64,000 bases of DNA from Blasia pusilla (lineage: Eukaryota; Marchantiophyta; Marchantiopsida; Blasiales), in assembly GCA_050084515.1 (NCBI GenBank), contig CM114272.1, positions 23,250,001-23,314,000 of the forward strand, given 5' to 3'. Of the stretch, positions 26,481-37,338 are shown piece by piece (position 1 is the first letter of the stretch; every line of letters starts with the position of its first letter). The position numbers were made by a program, and so were the translations under genes. Below the pieces are notes generated by a model, which saw only the letters and a program-made list of their open reading frames with translations, did not search any database and was not told where the DNA came from.

Positions 26481-29400
26481 AGATTCCGTACCATTTGAAG
26501 AATATGATAATCCACGAATTCTCCCAAAATGACAAGTTTTGTAGAAAAAGTGACGAGCAAAGTGGGTGTACAATGAATCTGGTCCCTGCATGTGAGTACT
26601 CAGCAGGTTCACGGACCTTGTCATGTTTTGAAGATTTACTTGGAGTGCCGGAAATCCCCTACGGGAAAAGAAGCAGAAAAACGGTGCGATTATTCGTAGG
26701 TATGATCTTGAAAGCGCACCACTTTGACACTTCAGTGCGCCCCTTTATTATTTTCTAAGCTGGTTAGACAGCTATTTCTTTCCTTATCCTTTTGCGGATT
26801 TATGTGGGCAACAACTCACTGTATTCTCTTTTGATTCTTACAATGAGTTGTCTTATCCCCTCCTACGAGTAAGGTGCCCACTCTGTGCAATTTTTTTCAC
26901 ACTAAAATGAGTCACAATGTAGACACGTGTCAGGGTGGACGCTTAGAAAAAGCAATCCTCCCATTATCTATCGTTCATTTCTGGATGATACCTTTTCCTT
27001 ATCCCTTTTCCTTTGAAAATATGATGTCATTTCGCCCATCATCTTTTTCTTTTGCTTCGGCTTTCCACCCTCTCTCGCTTCTGATTGCTCCTTTAAACCC
27101 TAAACCCTTTTCCTTTTTATCGAATGTACGTACTACGAACAAAGAAAGAGAATAAAATACCCCCAACTTGTTGGAAGGAGCAGTTGGCGATTGGCATGTG
27201 ACAAAAGACAACGGTATGCCCAGCAGGGGAGTCGGGACAGGCTCCGGGACCATACGGCACCGGTGCGTCAGGACCGGGGTCCCTCGCTGAGGCTCGCTCT
27301 CTGCTGCTCCGCGGTCCTACGGGCGCCAAGGCCCGGTAATGTTTGTAATGACAGCAGGTGGAGATTTAAGATTTCCCATTCGCCGGGAAATATCGCCGCC
27401 ATATACCTGCCGGGGAAAAACATTTCCTTCCTGGAGTTATGAAAAACCTCAGCATGCTGCGTAGCCCCGGGGGGGAAACCGGCAAGGTATAAACCCACCC
27501 ACCGACTGCTTCGGTCATTTTGTCTGTCTGCCGAGGACCACGAGCCCCAAAGGACGGTCCCTTAACGGAACAGATCAGCCCGGCCTTGCCGCCTCTCTTG
27601 CGGGCCCTTCAATGGACCCGGCCGTTTATAGGCCCTTCAGAACTGATCCGCGCCGTAGAATCTCCCATCTAGCGGCTTCGGTCCGCATCACATGCATAAT
27701 ATTCCTCGTATCTGGAAGAGTTCGTGAGTTGTGGACCAATGCATATTCGCCGCGCTGGCTCTGAAGAGGGAGATAAACCCGCGATTCAGACGTGACGGGT
27801 TGGGAGAGATGTCTCGGGTGGAGAGGGTGCCTGTGAAACTGTTCGTGAGAGAGAGACACACGATGAATTTCTTTAGTTGTTTAAGCGCTGCAATACCTCC
27901 GGTGTTTTAAATTGTATCAGAGTAGTATAAATTGGGAAGTTGCGTCTTGATCGATCATCAAATCTCATCTGCTTTTTCGAAGCCGGCGCTACTATCTCGT
28001 CACTCTCATGTGAGCGCTCTCTTCCGAAGGTTGGGTGGGTGGATTAAGGCGGTCTTGAATTGGCCAGAGGACGAGGTGGTGGAGAGAACTTGTCTTTTGA
28101 GAGGAAACCTTGATGCCTGTAAGCGTTCGTCTGTGATTTTGGATCTTCATTGGTTTCTGGTTGGAGTTGGATTACAAAGATCTAGTGGTGAACAAATCTT
28201 GGTATGAAAATTTCCGGAAGATATTTTGGAGGGTAGGAAGGCTTCACATCTGTGGAAAGAGTTCGTTGATTCGAGAAACTGTCTACAGCCGGACTATCTT
28301 AGTTTGTTGGTGATATGGCTCAGTACGGTAACATTTTGACTGGCCTTGCTGTTGGTGCGCTGGCCTATCAATCGCGCGTGTTCAAGACATCACCCGCTAA
28401 CAGTTGCTCATTGGTAAGAGACCACAGACAGCATTTAGCTTATGCTTTCCTCAAGTTTGCTATTATGTTGATCTCATCGATTGCGTCACCGAAAAGGATT
28501 CGTGTTTCATTGTGGAGAATCATGACACTGAATGGATCGCCCTTCAACTTATTAGCTTGCCTCTTGTCCTGACCAGGTTCTTCGTGGTGTGCCTCGTGAT
28601 CAGATAGCCCCATCCGGGCCTTCTCAGGAGAACGAGAAGACTACAGCGGGGGGTGAGAAGGAGACAGTCACGGGTGCTCCACAGTTTGACGGTCTCCACT
28701 ACTACGAAACCTTGATTACTTGTCCAAGGTTCTGAAATCGACTCGTCAAACTGTTCTCCTCGAATCTGGACGGAAAAATATACGGTTGTACATTGGGTGA
28801 CGAAAGAAAGTTTCGTATGTTTTTCTGTTTCTCGAACAGATCGACTCAAGGAAATCTATGCTCGGCGAATTGGACAGAGTCCATTTAAGGACATTTTGTT
28901 TAATTGTGGCCCCCGACGGTTTTATGTTTTTCTACTGGCATTTGACATCCGCTTCCTTAGGATCTGAACCATGCCAGCTCCACATAAAATTTTAGCGATC
29001 GAATTACCACTCAAACGGTGGCTAGGTGCTACATTTTCTTGTCTTTTAAGGCTTCTGTACTCTGGAATTATAAAGACCTTGGCGGTAAGCACTGCCGTAC
29101 CGTTTTATGTCCATCTGCTGTATAATGTGAATCATTACTCTCGAACTGTACAGTAGAATATTGTGTAGAATGTAAGTTTCATGAGCGATGTCGGAAGTCT
29201 AGGAAGGCGAAGGTCGAATTCGAAGGATTTCGTCTGTGGTCCAGCCGGTACATTATGCCTACAGACGTCACATGATGCTTACTCGAGGCTCCTATTCACA
29301 TGATTCCTGGCCAATGCTGAGGTCCTACACTGGAGAAATTGGGTTGGAACGTACGAATTATACTGCGAAATCTTCCTCCTACAGAACCAATCAACGTCGA

Positions 29401-30060
29401 AAATTGGAGAAGTTTTGTGAGGACGTCTCCACAAATTATATCTTCATGGGTTGCCTAGAGAAGATGATTTATCACTACATATGCCTTTTAAAGTTACCAT
29501 CGCAAAATTTATTATCATCGCTCATCGTTCCGCGGCATGACCATTTTAGTGTGAGAGAAAGATGCGGGCCTACAGGAACATGACTTTTTGCACGGTGCCT
29601 CGTGATTTGGAACTTTAAATGTTGCCCAAGATCCTGGCATAGCGTGATTCCATCCAAAGTTCCAAACAGTCACTCTTGCGGAAAATTTTTGTGTGAATTA
29701 CTTGAAACCTTCCGATTAACCTCTAGGATTCTGCTAGTGGCCTAACGCAATGAGTGTGGAAAACAAGAAGACGTTTAGGGTTTATGGTTCCAAAACATCA
29801 CAAGCTGCGGAAAGAAGGTGTAACAATTCGCGTAGCATCTAAATATGTGCCCTGCTAGTATCGTAGGCCGCCAGTCAGGAGCGTCGGGTTGAAACGAGGA
29901 AAGGAACGAGAGAAAATGGTTTAGTGCAGTCGCCACGGTATATATTTGGAAGGAGAAACACTTATCCGGCAATGCATGGGAGAGGTATGATAGAGTGTGT
30001 TTTCTTCCGACACTTAATAGGAAACGAGGGATCCGATTACCATACGAGGATTCCAACAAA
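26481..30060. other. GC-balanced block with only weak ORFs
   Basis: A second block of balanced composition with sharp edges near 26.45 and 30.05 kb. There is a very GC-rich core at about 27.22-27.65 kb. A TATA-like word (agtataaatt) lies near 27923 and just precedes the plus ORF at 27932-28207 (91 codons). That ORF and 28315-28572 (85 codons, from MAQYGNILTG) read like protein but match nothing I know. A promoter with a short or spliced gene here is possible. I do not call one. Confidence 0.35.
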
Positions 30061-30590
30061 AGAAGAAATAGTTAATCTATAATGGAGAATGTCTTCTTGA
30101 CTTGTAAACATTTACCCGTTCTACATGTGACTTGAGTAAGAAACCAATGGTGTGGAACACAAGTAGTCTTACACTCCTGGCACGGGCGGCACCTGAAAAA
30201 TGGCATGGATAAGAAGAGACCAATTGAGATATCATCTAACAAAATTTTCAAGTTTTAAACTACTCACTCTTAATCATGATGCCTTTTATTTCTTCAAGCA
30301 AGGTACCTAGGGAGGTAACCCGTCTTACAATTGCAACTACTTTAACTCTTCAAAAAGAAAAATTAGTGTTTTGAGAATATAGGAGCTTTATCTACATCCT
30401 TGTAAAAGTCTTAATTATTGATAATGTTAACTATTTCTAAATTTAATTTCTATGTCAACCTAGCAAGTTAGATGCCCTCTATGATGCTAAGTGGTAATAG
30501 GAGAAGGGCAAGGAACATGTGCATATCAAAAGGTTAGCATGGTGGTATAGGTTGTGGTTGAGACTAGTTGGCAAGTGGATTGATCAATAA
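30061..30590. other. AT-rich DNA without recognisable gene
   Basis: No ORF above 60 codons and no motif. It follows the sharp drop in GC near 30.05 kb. Confidence 0.3.
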
Positions 30591-30595
30591 ACAGG

Positions 30596-30735
30596 GTTGC
30601 ACACGAACAACGACTGTATCCGCAGACATGTCCATGTATGTCCTAGGGACAAACATGTTCGTGTGGTTCCAGGTACCCGTGGTCCGCACTCGAGCCCGCT
30701 CCTAAACCCGTCGAGCCCGCCGCGTAGACCCGGGC
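30596..30735 (+). repeat. Interspersed repeat with GC-rich core (copy A)
   Basis: Begins with a ggttgcacacg word and runs through ggtacccg to cgcgtagacccgggc. Related copies lie at 33205-33340 (same strand) and 33500-33632 (opposite strand). It is an isolated GC-rich patch in AT-rich DNA. No coding capacity was recognised, so it may be a small non-autonomous element. Confidence 0.6.
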
Positions 30736-30759
30736 TGGTTGCACTAGAAGAAATGTATG

Positions 30760-31420
30760 GTTTTTATGACTAAATTTTAAATAATTGCCCAAAAGAATAA
30801 CTCAAACTATGACTAAAATGGTTTAGTCATTGATTTTAGGATTGTGTTACTCATCTAGTCATTTTTTTTTATGATCCAAGTAGTTAGCAACATCCTTTAG
30901 TCCTAAACAAGTCATATGTCCTCACTTGTTGAATATTTGTGAGTTATCAGTAATGACTTATGTTTTCAAGGATTTCATCCTCTAATCAAATGATGTTTCT
31001 CATTTATCTTAGGATATAGTTTGTTTTAGGCATTTCGTCGAAGTGAAGCATTAAAAGCATTATTTCACTAGGACCCCAACAATTTCCAACATAAGCCGTC
31101 CATATCTGGTCATATCAAGATTTGGAAGAATGCCCACATGGAATTTAATACCACGTCAAATTTCTATATATTTCTAGAATTTTTCTGTATTTTTTTAATT
31201 TGTAGTTAGAATATGCATTTTCCCCTTACAATTCCATTTGGCAGGAAAACATCCATATTTCTCCTTAAAATTTCACCTTCATCTAAAAGAACACATATGA
31301 GAATTTTTGTATGATTAAGTGTCTTTAAGCTAGTTTGAGTAATGGGCCAATAAACCAAGAAGACCAATAAGCATCATTGTCTTTGAATGGACAAGTCATA
31401 TTCTTTCTATTTTCTTTATT
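30760..31420. other. AT-rich DNA without recognisable gene
   Basis: No ORF of interest and no motif. It sits between the GC-rich repeat and the diverged tandem duplication at 31.4-32.06 kb. Confidence 0.3.
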
Positions 31421-31429
31421 TAAAAGAAT

Positions 31430-31705
31430 CATTGGTTCCCACCATTGGATTTAGTTAAAACTTGGAGGAGTGGATTTTGGTAAGATCCTCTACGACTTCA
31501 TCGGATCAAATCTTCCATTTAGTCTTCTATGATGAAATCATAATTAGGAGACCATATTTAGGGTTTACCATTTTTAATTCCCTCCTTGGACAATCATATC
31601 AATATTTTTGTTTGGGCCTAAGTTGAATCCTAAGACCAAATTGCATATTTTCACCAAGTGGCATGATTTATGAACTCAAGGTTGGAGAGAAAGGTGAAAA
31701 AAGGA
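31430..31705. repeat. Diverged tandem duplication, unit 1
   Basis: Related in order to 31790-32060. Both start with gttcccaccact/ttgga, pass through a tttttaattc...ttggat/ca tract, and end at ttggagagaaagg/ttggagagaagg followed by an A-rich run. The units are about 360 bp apart and clearly diverged, so the duplication is old. Confidence 0.6.
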
Positions 31706-31789
31706 GACAATGCAAAAAGGAAGAGGAGAACTTTAAGTGGAAATATTTTAAATATTTTTAGCATTTTCATATTCATCTTGAAACAACAT

Positions 31790-32060
31790 TTGTTCCCACC
31801 ACTAGATTAAACTAAAAGTTGACGGACTTGATGTTGGGAAGACCTTCTCTCACTTGAACGGTTCAGATCTTTTATTTACTCTTCCATGACCAGAAAAGAA
31901 TTGGGAAACCAAATTCGAAGTTTATGATTTTTAATTCTCTATTTGGATGGTCATTTTGAGAATTTTTGTTCGAGTTCTTAAGGCCTAAGTACATATTATG
32001 ACAAAGTTGCATAATTTATCCATTCCTTTTTGGAGAGAAGGATCAAAAAAGAAGGAAGAA
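31790..32060. repeat. Diverged tandem duplication, unit 2
   Basis: Partner of 31430-31705, same orientation. No gene in either unit. Confidence 0.6.
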
Positions 32061-33200
32061 ATGCGTAGGATCATGATCATGAGTAGATAATGGTTTACTT
32101 GCCTTGTCCTATTGTTATATGCTCTAACCTTTAGGTCTATGGGATTTCTCCTCTAGAAGTTAGTACTTCTTTAAGAGGGATCCCCCTTCAAAAATAAAAG
32201 GAATTTTTATATTTATATTGTTCAAGAAAATATTAAAATCTTATTTTCTATAAAGGAAATATATCATTCACCAAGAAAGGTACATCTATACTAGCTCTCT
32301 AGTATCTTTTCCCCTTTCTTTTCTTTTCTTTTCTTCTCACCTTCACTTTTCAAGTATCTTTGTGAGATGTGTTCAATTTTATTTCATATTTTTATAAGAT
32401 ATGTTTTCACATACACAAAGATATCATATTAGAAAACAGGTATGAGTTAGCTCTCCAATATCCATTGGATATTCCATATGGTGAGTATGAGGGGAGGTTT
32501 TGGCAGCCTTCTAACCTTTTCAAACCAATGTATCAATTGTGCTTGTTCTAAGCATATTGTAAGAAAAAATTTCTACTTTACTTGTCTTGCCCAAATTTTA
32601 TTTTCTATCTACTCAATCTTACTAGAAGTGTTTGATTGCATGGACTTGTTTTATCTCAAGACCCCACGGAACAATAAGATAAAGATTTTTTCCTTTCTCC
32701 CTCATGGTGGCGCCCTTTGGATGAAAGATCAAAGGGCCACAAAATCAGAAATCCATTAATGGACTAGGGGAAATTTTTTATTATTTCAATAATCTTGTCA
32801 AAGAAACTAGTTTTCACATCGTAGGTTCAAAGGGGCTTAGACTTGAATTCGAAACTAGTTGTGCAATAGTTTGAAAATCTATTCACTCTATTTGAGTCCA
32901 CAAAAAAAATTGTAGTTCAAAATATGGGTACCAAAGAGTGTTTTAATTTGCATCTAACATCACTTGAAAAAGAAGTTTTCCATCTACGCTATTAAGGACG
33001 CTAGATCTATTCTAAGAAGCCCCATGCCGACCATGCATGAGCCGTATCTGAGCCAGTATCGGCTTGACACGAGCAAGTGTGGGCTCAACGTCAGCTAGAA
33101 AATGAGTGGCAAGAGTTGGCGGCAGGTTGTTGGGTTTGGTATAGGCTAGCTGAGCCTGGATCTACGCTGTGAGCAGAGCGGGCCATAGGAACTCGAGCCC
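32061..33200. other. AT-rich DNA without recognisable gene; (CTTTT)n tract
   Basis: A pyrimidine-rich pentamer-like tract (ttcttttcttttcttttc) lies near 32317-32337. The ORFs at 32369-32551 and 32478-32759 overlap in different frames and have no known motif. Confidence 0.3.
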
Positions 33201-33204
33201 ATAC

Positions 33205-33340
33205 CAAGGTTGCAAACGGACAAAGTGCGTGTTCACGGACAAGTCTGAGTGGACCCAGGTACTACGGACATTCCGTGAGGGCTTGGGTACCCGCGGCCTG
33301 TACCCTTGCCCTTCGCGTAGACCCAAGCGGACCAAGCCCA
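33205..33340 (+). repeat. Interspersed repeat with GC-rich core (copy B)
   Basis: Starts with caaggttgcaaacgg and passes through a gcttgggtacccg word to cgcgtagaccca. It is the plus-strand copy of the repeat family also present at 30596-30735, and it faces copy C at 33500-33632 in inverted orientation. Confidence 0.6.
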
Positions 33341-33499
33341 TACTCGTTTTGAGGCCTCAGCCAACCTGTGAGCCAAGGTTGGGCACCCACTAGGCATGCT
33401 CAAGGCGCGCTGCTTAGCCTGCACACGTCTCGCATGGCAAATTGAGAGCCCGCCCAATGGAAGCCCGATCGATCCTACACGCCTCAAAATAGATTCGAG

Positions 33500-33632
33500 C
33501 TTGGCCTGCCCGGATCTACGCGAGAGGTTTGGCATGCTCACGGGTGGGCTCGGATGCGGGTGACGAGTACCCAAGCAGCATGTCCGTCTCATGGACGCAC
33601 TTTTCTGATTCCGTGCAACCTTGGCCCATACG
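33500..33632 (-). repeat. Interspersed repeat with GC-rich core (copy C, inverted)
   Basis: Read on the minus strand from 33632, it begins with caaggttgcacgg, passes a gcttgggtact word and reaches cgcgtagatccgggc. This parallels copies A and B. B and C form an inverted pair around about 160 bp. Long ORFs here (for example 33712-33233, 159 codons) are by-products of the GC-rich repeat and have no domain. Confidence 0.6.
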
Positions 33633-33759
33633 CACATATCAATCCTAAGGACGGACATAAGTCCACAGACACAAATTTTATCCGTGTTCCAAAGACTTTC
33701 AAATCTCACCAATGTTGCACACGGATTAATCGCTTTACATTTGAAAGAGATTAATGTAA

Positions 33760-34700
33760 GTTTATCGGAAAACCTTCAAATCACTTATGATTAAGACTTT
33801 CATTATTAATTTTCCCCTCATCTCAAAATTACTCCATGCTTACCAAAATAATAGTTGTTTAGAGTAGATAAAATTCAATTTCTTTAAAAAAAACTCACTA
33901 GGGTAGATAAAATTCAGTTTCTTTTTAAAAAGTAGTCACTAGGGATTCTCGGTGTGCTTCACTCTTGTCCCATCATTCTCTTATTATCCATTCTCATTTT
34001 TTCCCAAAATATCATTCAGATTTCCTTTTGAGGAAATTTTGGAAAATTTTAACAAATAAAAAATAAATAAATCTTTCATGGGAAAGATAACAAAATTGAG
34101 TAACTTACTAGCGTTTATGAATCTACATTTATTTTTTAATAAGAATTAATCTAACAATTTATCCGGCGCATCAAAAAGATTTCTATCCGAAAATTCCCTA
34201 AACTACTGAAAAAAACACAACAATAAAAGATATTAGTTAGGCCACTAATTACAACAACTTCATGCTCATTAGAGAATGAAGTTCATAATTCATTAATGCG
34301 ATGTGCCCTGTCGATGCTTTCCCGCTGACATTCGGCTTAATTATTATTCACGAGTCCTTGGCTCAAACCGAGGGGCAACGCAAAACACTGGCTATATGAA
34401 CCAAAACATATAGCCAGTGTCTAAAGATTGCGGTTTCGATACATGTTCCCAAGGTTGCGAGAAACTAGGGGTTCCGCATCTATATTAACATGAAGCCCAT
34501 TACCAAAAAGCCTATCTCATAACTTCAGACTTAACAAGAGAAACTGCATCTACTCTTGGAGAACATAGCGCATTGCAGCCAGCGCCATCTCCTATTGTTG
34601 GTTATCCCTATTTTGGTACACAGCACCCGATAGACGAAGGCTCGCTAACCTCTTCCGGTGGGAATTTAATAAATCTGATGAGAAGGAAAAACCTGTCGGG
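33760..34700. other. AT-rich to balanced DNA without recognisable gene
   Basis: No ORF with a motif. A short direct repeat (gggtagataaaattca) occurs at about 33860 and 33900. Composition rises toward the gene island from about 34.3 kb. Confidence 0.3.
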
Positions 34701-34924
34701 TAATTACTGAGTGTAATGGGGTGTGTCCTGGATGATTTGCGACTGCTTTATCTAAGAGCCTTTCCAAGGGTTTTAGCGGAAAGCAGCAGGTACAGCTGGG
34801 AGACTTCCCGAGTTCTGCATCCAACAATTTTGAGCCAAACTTGTGAACTTGTCAGTGAACCAGTCAGTCTACACTTACAACATGTGTGCATTTTAAACGA
34901 ACACCTTGAAGCTGACTCGCACTG

Positions 34925-35190
34925 CCCTCCTCTTGTGTCTTAGGGTGTTGGAGTAGACTGGATCGTCTGGATGTGAAGGATGTAGAGGCTGTCAAGGCTG
35001 TATGCATGACTGGGGGTCAAGAAAACCAATGCACCTGTACAGTCCACCTTCGGAAAGCAAATGATTATTGACATTCAGGAAAACAGTGAACACGATGTTC
35101 TGCGTGTGGTACACTCCAGGCCCACCTCACACTTCTCCCCGTTGTATTTCAGGATGTTTGGATGAACTAGTACTTCCCAAAAGTCAGGAA
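34925..35190 (-). pseudogene. Decayed duplicates of the 3' end of the F-box/PP2 gene
   Basis: Two stretches (about 35105-35185 and 34925-34975) resemble the last coding bases and stop region of the PP2 gene at 35312-35400. All share a cactccaggcc or ccctcctcttg-like word followed by ttcaggatgttt/tagggtgttgg/cagggtgtttg and then a gtagactgg-like word. They are in the same orientation as the gene and lie just beyond its stop. They probably derive from local duplication of its 3' end, or of a whole former paralogue. They hold no intact frame. Confidence 0.45.
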
Positions 35191-35311
35191 AGTCACCCAT
35201 GAGTCGTCGGGTGAGATAGCGAAAAGCCTATACATTGCCCCGGCCGCAAAACAGATGCTAGGGCAGACATTGTATTCGAGCAGCAAGTGGGGTGAGAGAC
35301 ATCTCCTGCAT

Positions 35312-37338
35312 TCAAAACACTCCAGGCCTCACTCGCACCTTCCCCGGTTCCATCTCAGGGTGTTTGATGTAGACTGGTTCATTTTCAGCGATGGATGGCC
35401 GAAGGGCAAGACAGTCCAGGTACAAGCCTCCTTTCCAGTAAGAGCAATCTAGCTCCATAATCGAGAACACCAAGGTCAGCTCCTTAGACTCCATCCGCTT
35501 CCCATGGAACACAATCTGCCCCACCTCAAATTCGAACCACTCCTCGAAGACTTTGCAATGGACCTGCCCCAGGTCGAGCTCCCTCTCCAGAGCCTGGCCA
35601 TCAGAAGTCGTTACTACGAAGCTCAGTGGCTTTTTCCACACAAGGAAACGAAAGCGTCCGCCTTGTGGATTTGCAACCTTCAGACGCCAAACCACGGAGT
35701 AGACTCCAGGAGGTAGGGAACACTTCCAAGTCCCAGTCACCTCCAGCCAGCAAACCGCTAGGAGGTGTGCCACCTGTGAGAGAAGAAAAGTATGAGCATT
35801 TCTGCTGACAAAAGTTGAAAGACCACAAACTCGAGACCAAATCTGCTCTTTGTGTAAGGAACTGACAAAAAACAGACGAACATTCAATGAAACCGTCGTT
35901 GGTGTGAAGTTCAAAGTCGACAAAGTGGACCAAAGCTTCCCTCTGTGATCAATTGCTTCTCCAGTGCGTTCTTGGTGATCCACAAGACCCAGGGCTGCAA
36001 TATTTAGTGTGAACAAGAAGTACTTGAAAACCCCGTCCTGTGGATCATTTGACACTAGATTTGAAAACATCCTAATCTGCTTGAAGAAAATAGACTGACT
36101 GATCCAGGGGCGAGGCATCCGCAGAATAGCTTCGCTGGAGACGGATGCTCAAAACAGCAGGAAGAATGAGAAAGGTAGTACAAAATGTTTTTTTTTTAAA
36201 TCCACATTTTATTGTTATGCTATTGTTCCTCATCATCGCTGGCTACCTCTTGGTTACTTCCAAAATGTCGGGTGAGACTGTCGAGTACCTTGAACAAGAC
36301 CACTCAATTAAGAAATCCTAGAAATCACAACAACGAACACAAGCGATGAACTTAACATGAAGAGAACTTTCTGGGCGACGATTATGACAGTCAGACAGAG
36401 AAATCATCGCAATGGAGAAATTGCAGCCGAAGAATCCTCCTCCATTGGTAGCAGTCATCAAGAAAAGATACGAGAGACAAACCACCCCAACAACGAAGGG
36501 AGAGTCAGGCAGAAGTGGCAATTGCACGTGAATCCATACGAAGTGACAACTACACCCATCTGCTCATCCTTCTGAATATAAAAAAAATACGAAATCTATT
36601 CAAAGAGAACATATCACATCACCTAGAAACTTTCATCAGTCATCATCTAAATCTTTCAGCGCATCTAAAGCATGCTGCATCTTGACGAGTGAGGTAACCT
36701 CTCAGTGCAGTTCACCTACTGATGACCGCAGCTTTGGAGTTGGCAAGGTGGCACACAAAGAGAGGTAAATGATTCGAAAGCTATTTACTACGTGCAGAAG
36801 ATGGCATAGCTCCACAGAGTCCAACAGAAACTGTTCGAGCGTCACGAGGGAGGCATAAATTCAATGGTTCAATGAAGGAAGGCATGCAATCAGAGAAGGA
36901 AAAACATGAAATGATTGCTCTCTTCGCGACGCGACTCACCGTCGAGAAACAAGAACTCTTTGAGCACTCCCAGCGCCAAAAGCGTTTGTCGTCGCCCCAC
37001 GCAGTCTCCATCCCTGCTACTGACAAAAATCTGCAGACTCCGCCAGACCGACGTAAGAGCACAAATCGCTGTCGTCCATTGTCTGAGAAGATGCCTGCGG
37101 TCAAAGTCTCCACAATTTCGCGCTTGCTCATTAAAGTAGCTTCTGGACAGAGTAGTGCATAGTCCGGCGGTAACAAGTTCCCCCAGACTGTGACCGAACG
37201 GACAGCAGCGGAAAATGTTCGATTCACGCAAGCTAAGCGGCACACATCCCAGACACTAGTGTGAGAGAGTATGACTGCGATACAATCCATCGGCAATTCT
37301 TCCAACCTCATAATGCTTCCAGTTGTTGCCCTTTCCAC
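35312..37338 (-). CDS. F-box protein with phloem protein 2 (PP2) domain
   Basis: Two exons on the minus strand: 37338-36940 (399 nt) and 35773-35312 (462 nt), joined across a phase-0 intron with a strong ACG|GTGAGT donor and a polypyrimidine TCTCACAG acceptor, giving 286 residues. Residues about 10-55 are an F-box (LEELPMDCIAVILSHTSVWD, then CRLACVNRTF and WGNLLP). F-boxes bind SKP1 in SCF ubiquitin ligases. The rest is the PP2 lectin-like domain, with family landmarks WGDDKRFWRWE, VAHLLAVCWLEVTG (formed across the splice), WRLKV, FEFEVGQI and GGLYLDCLALRP. The length suits land-plant F-box PP2 proteins, which are thought to recognise glycans or glycoproteins. The ATG at 37338 is the first in frame. 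A later ATG (residue 10) would still keep the F-box. No defect was seen, so it is likely functional. Confidence 0.9.
35774..36939 (-). other. Intron of the F-box/PP2 gene
   Basis: A GTGAGT donor at 36939 and a CAG acceptor ending at 35774 bound a 1,166-nt intron of balanced composition. ORFs inside it, including the N-terminal part of the 268-codon minus ORF that starts at 36118, are read-through of the intron and not protein. Confidence 0.8.

Noticed and set aside
33233-33712. 159-codon minus ORF
   Set aside because: It lies across the inverted GC-rich repeats and shows no conserved domain. It is a repeat by-product.
35774-36118. N-terminal extension of the 268-codon minus ORF (start at 36118) as part of the PP2 protein
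   Set aside because: A strong CAG acceptor at 35774 and the exact PP2 family join (ST|VAHLLAVCWLEV) with the F-box exon show that this part is intron.
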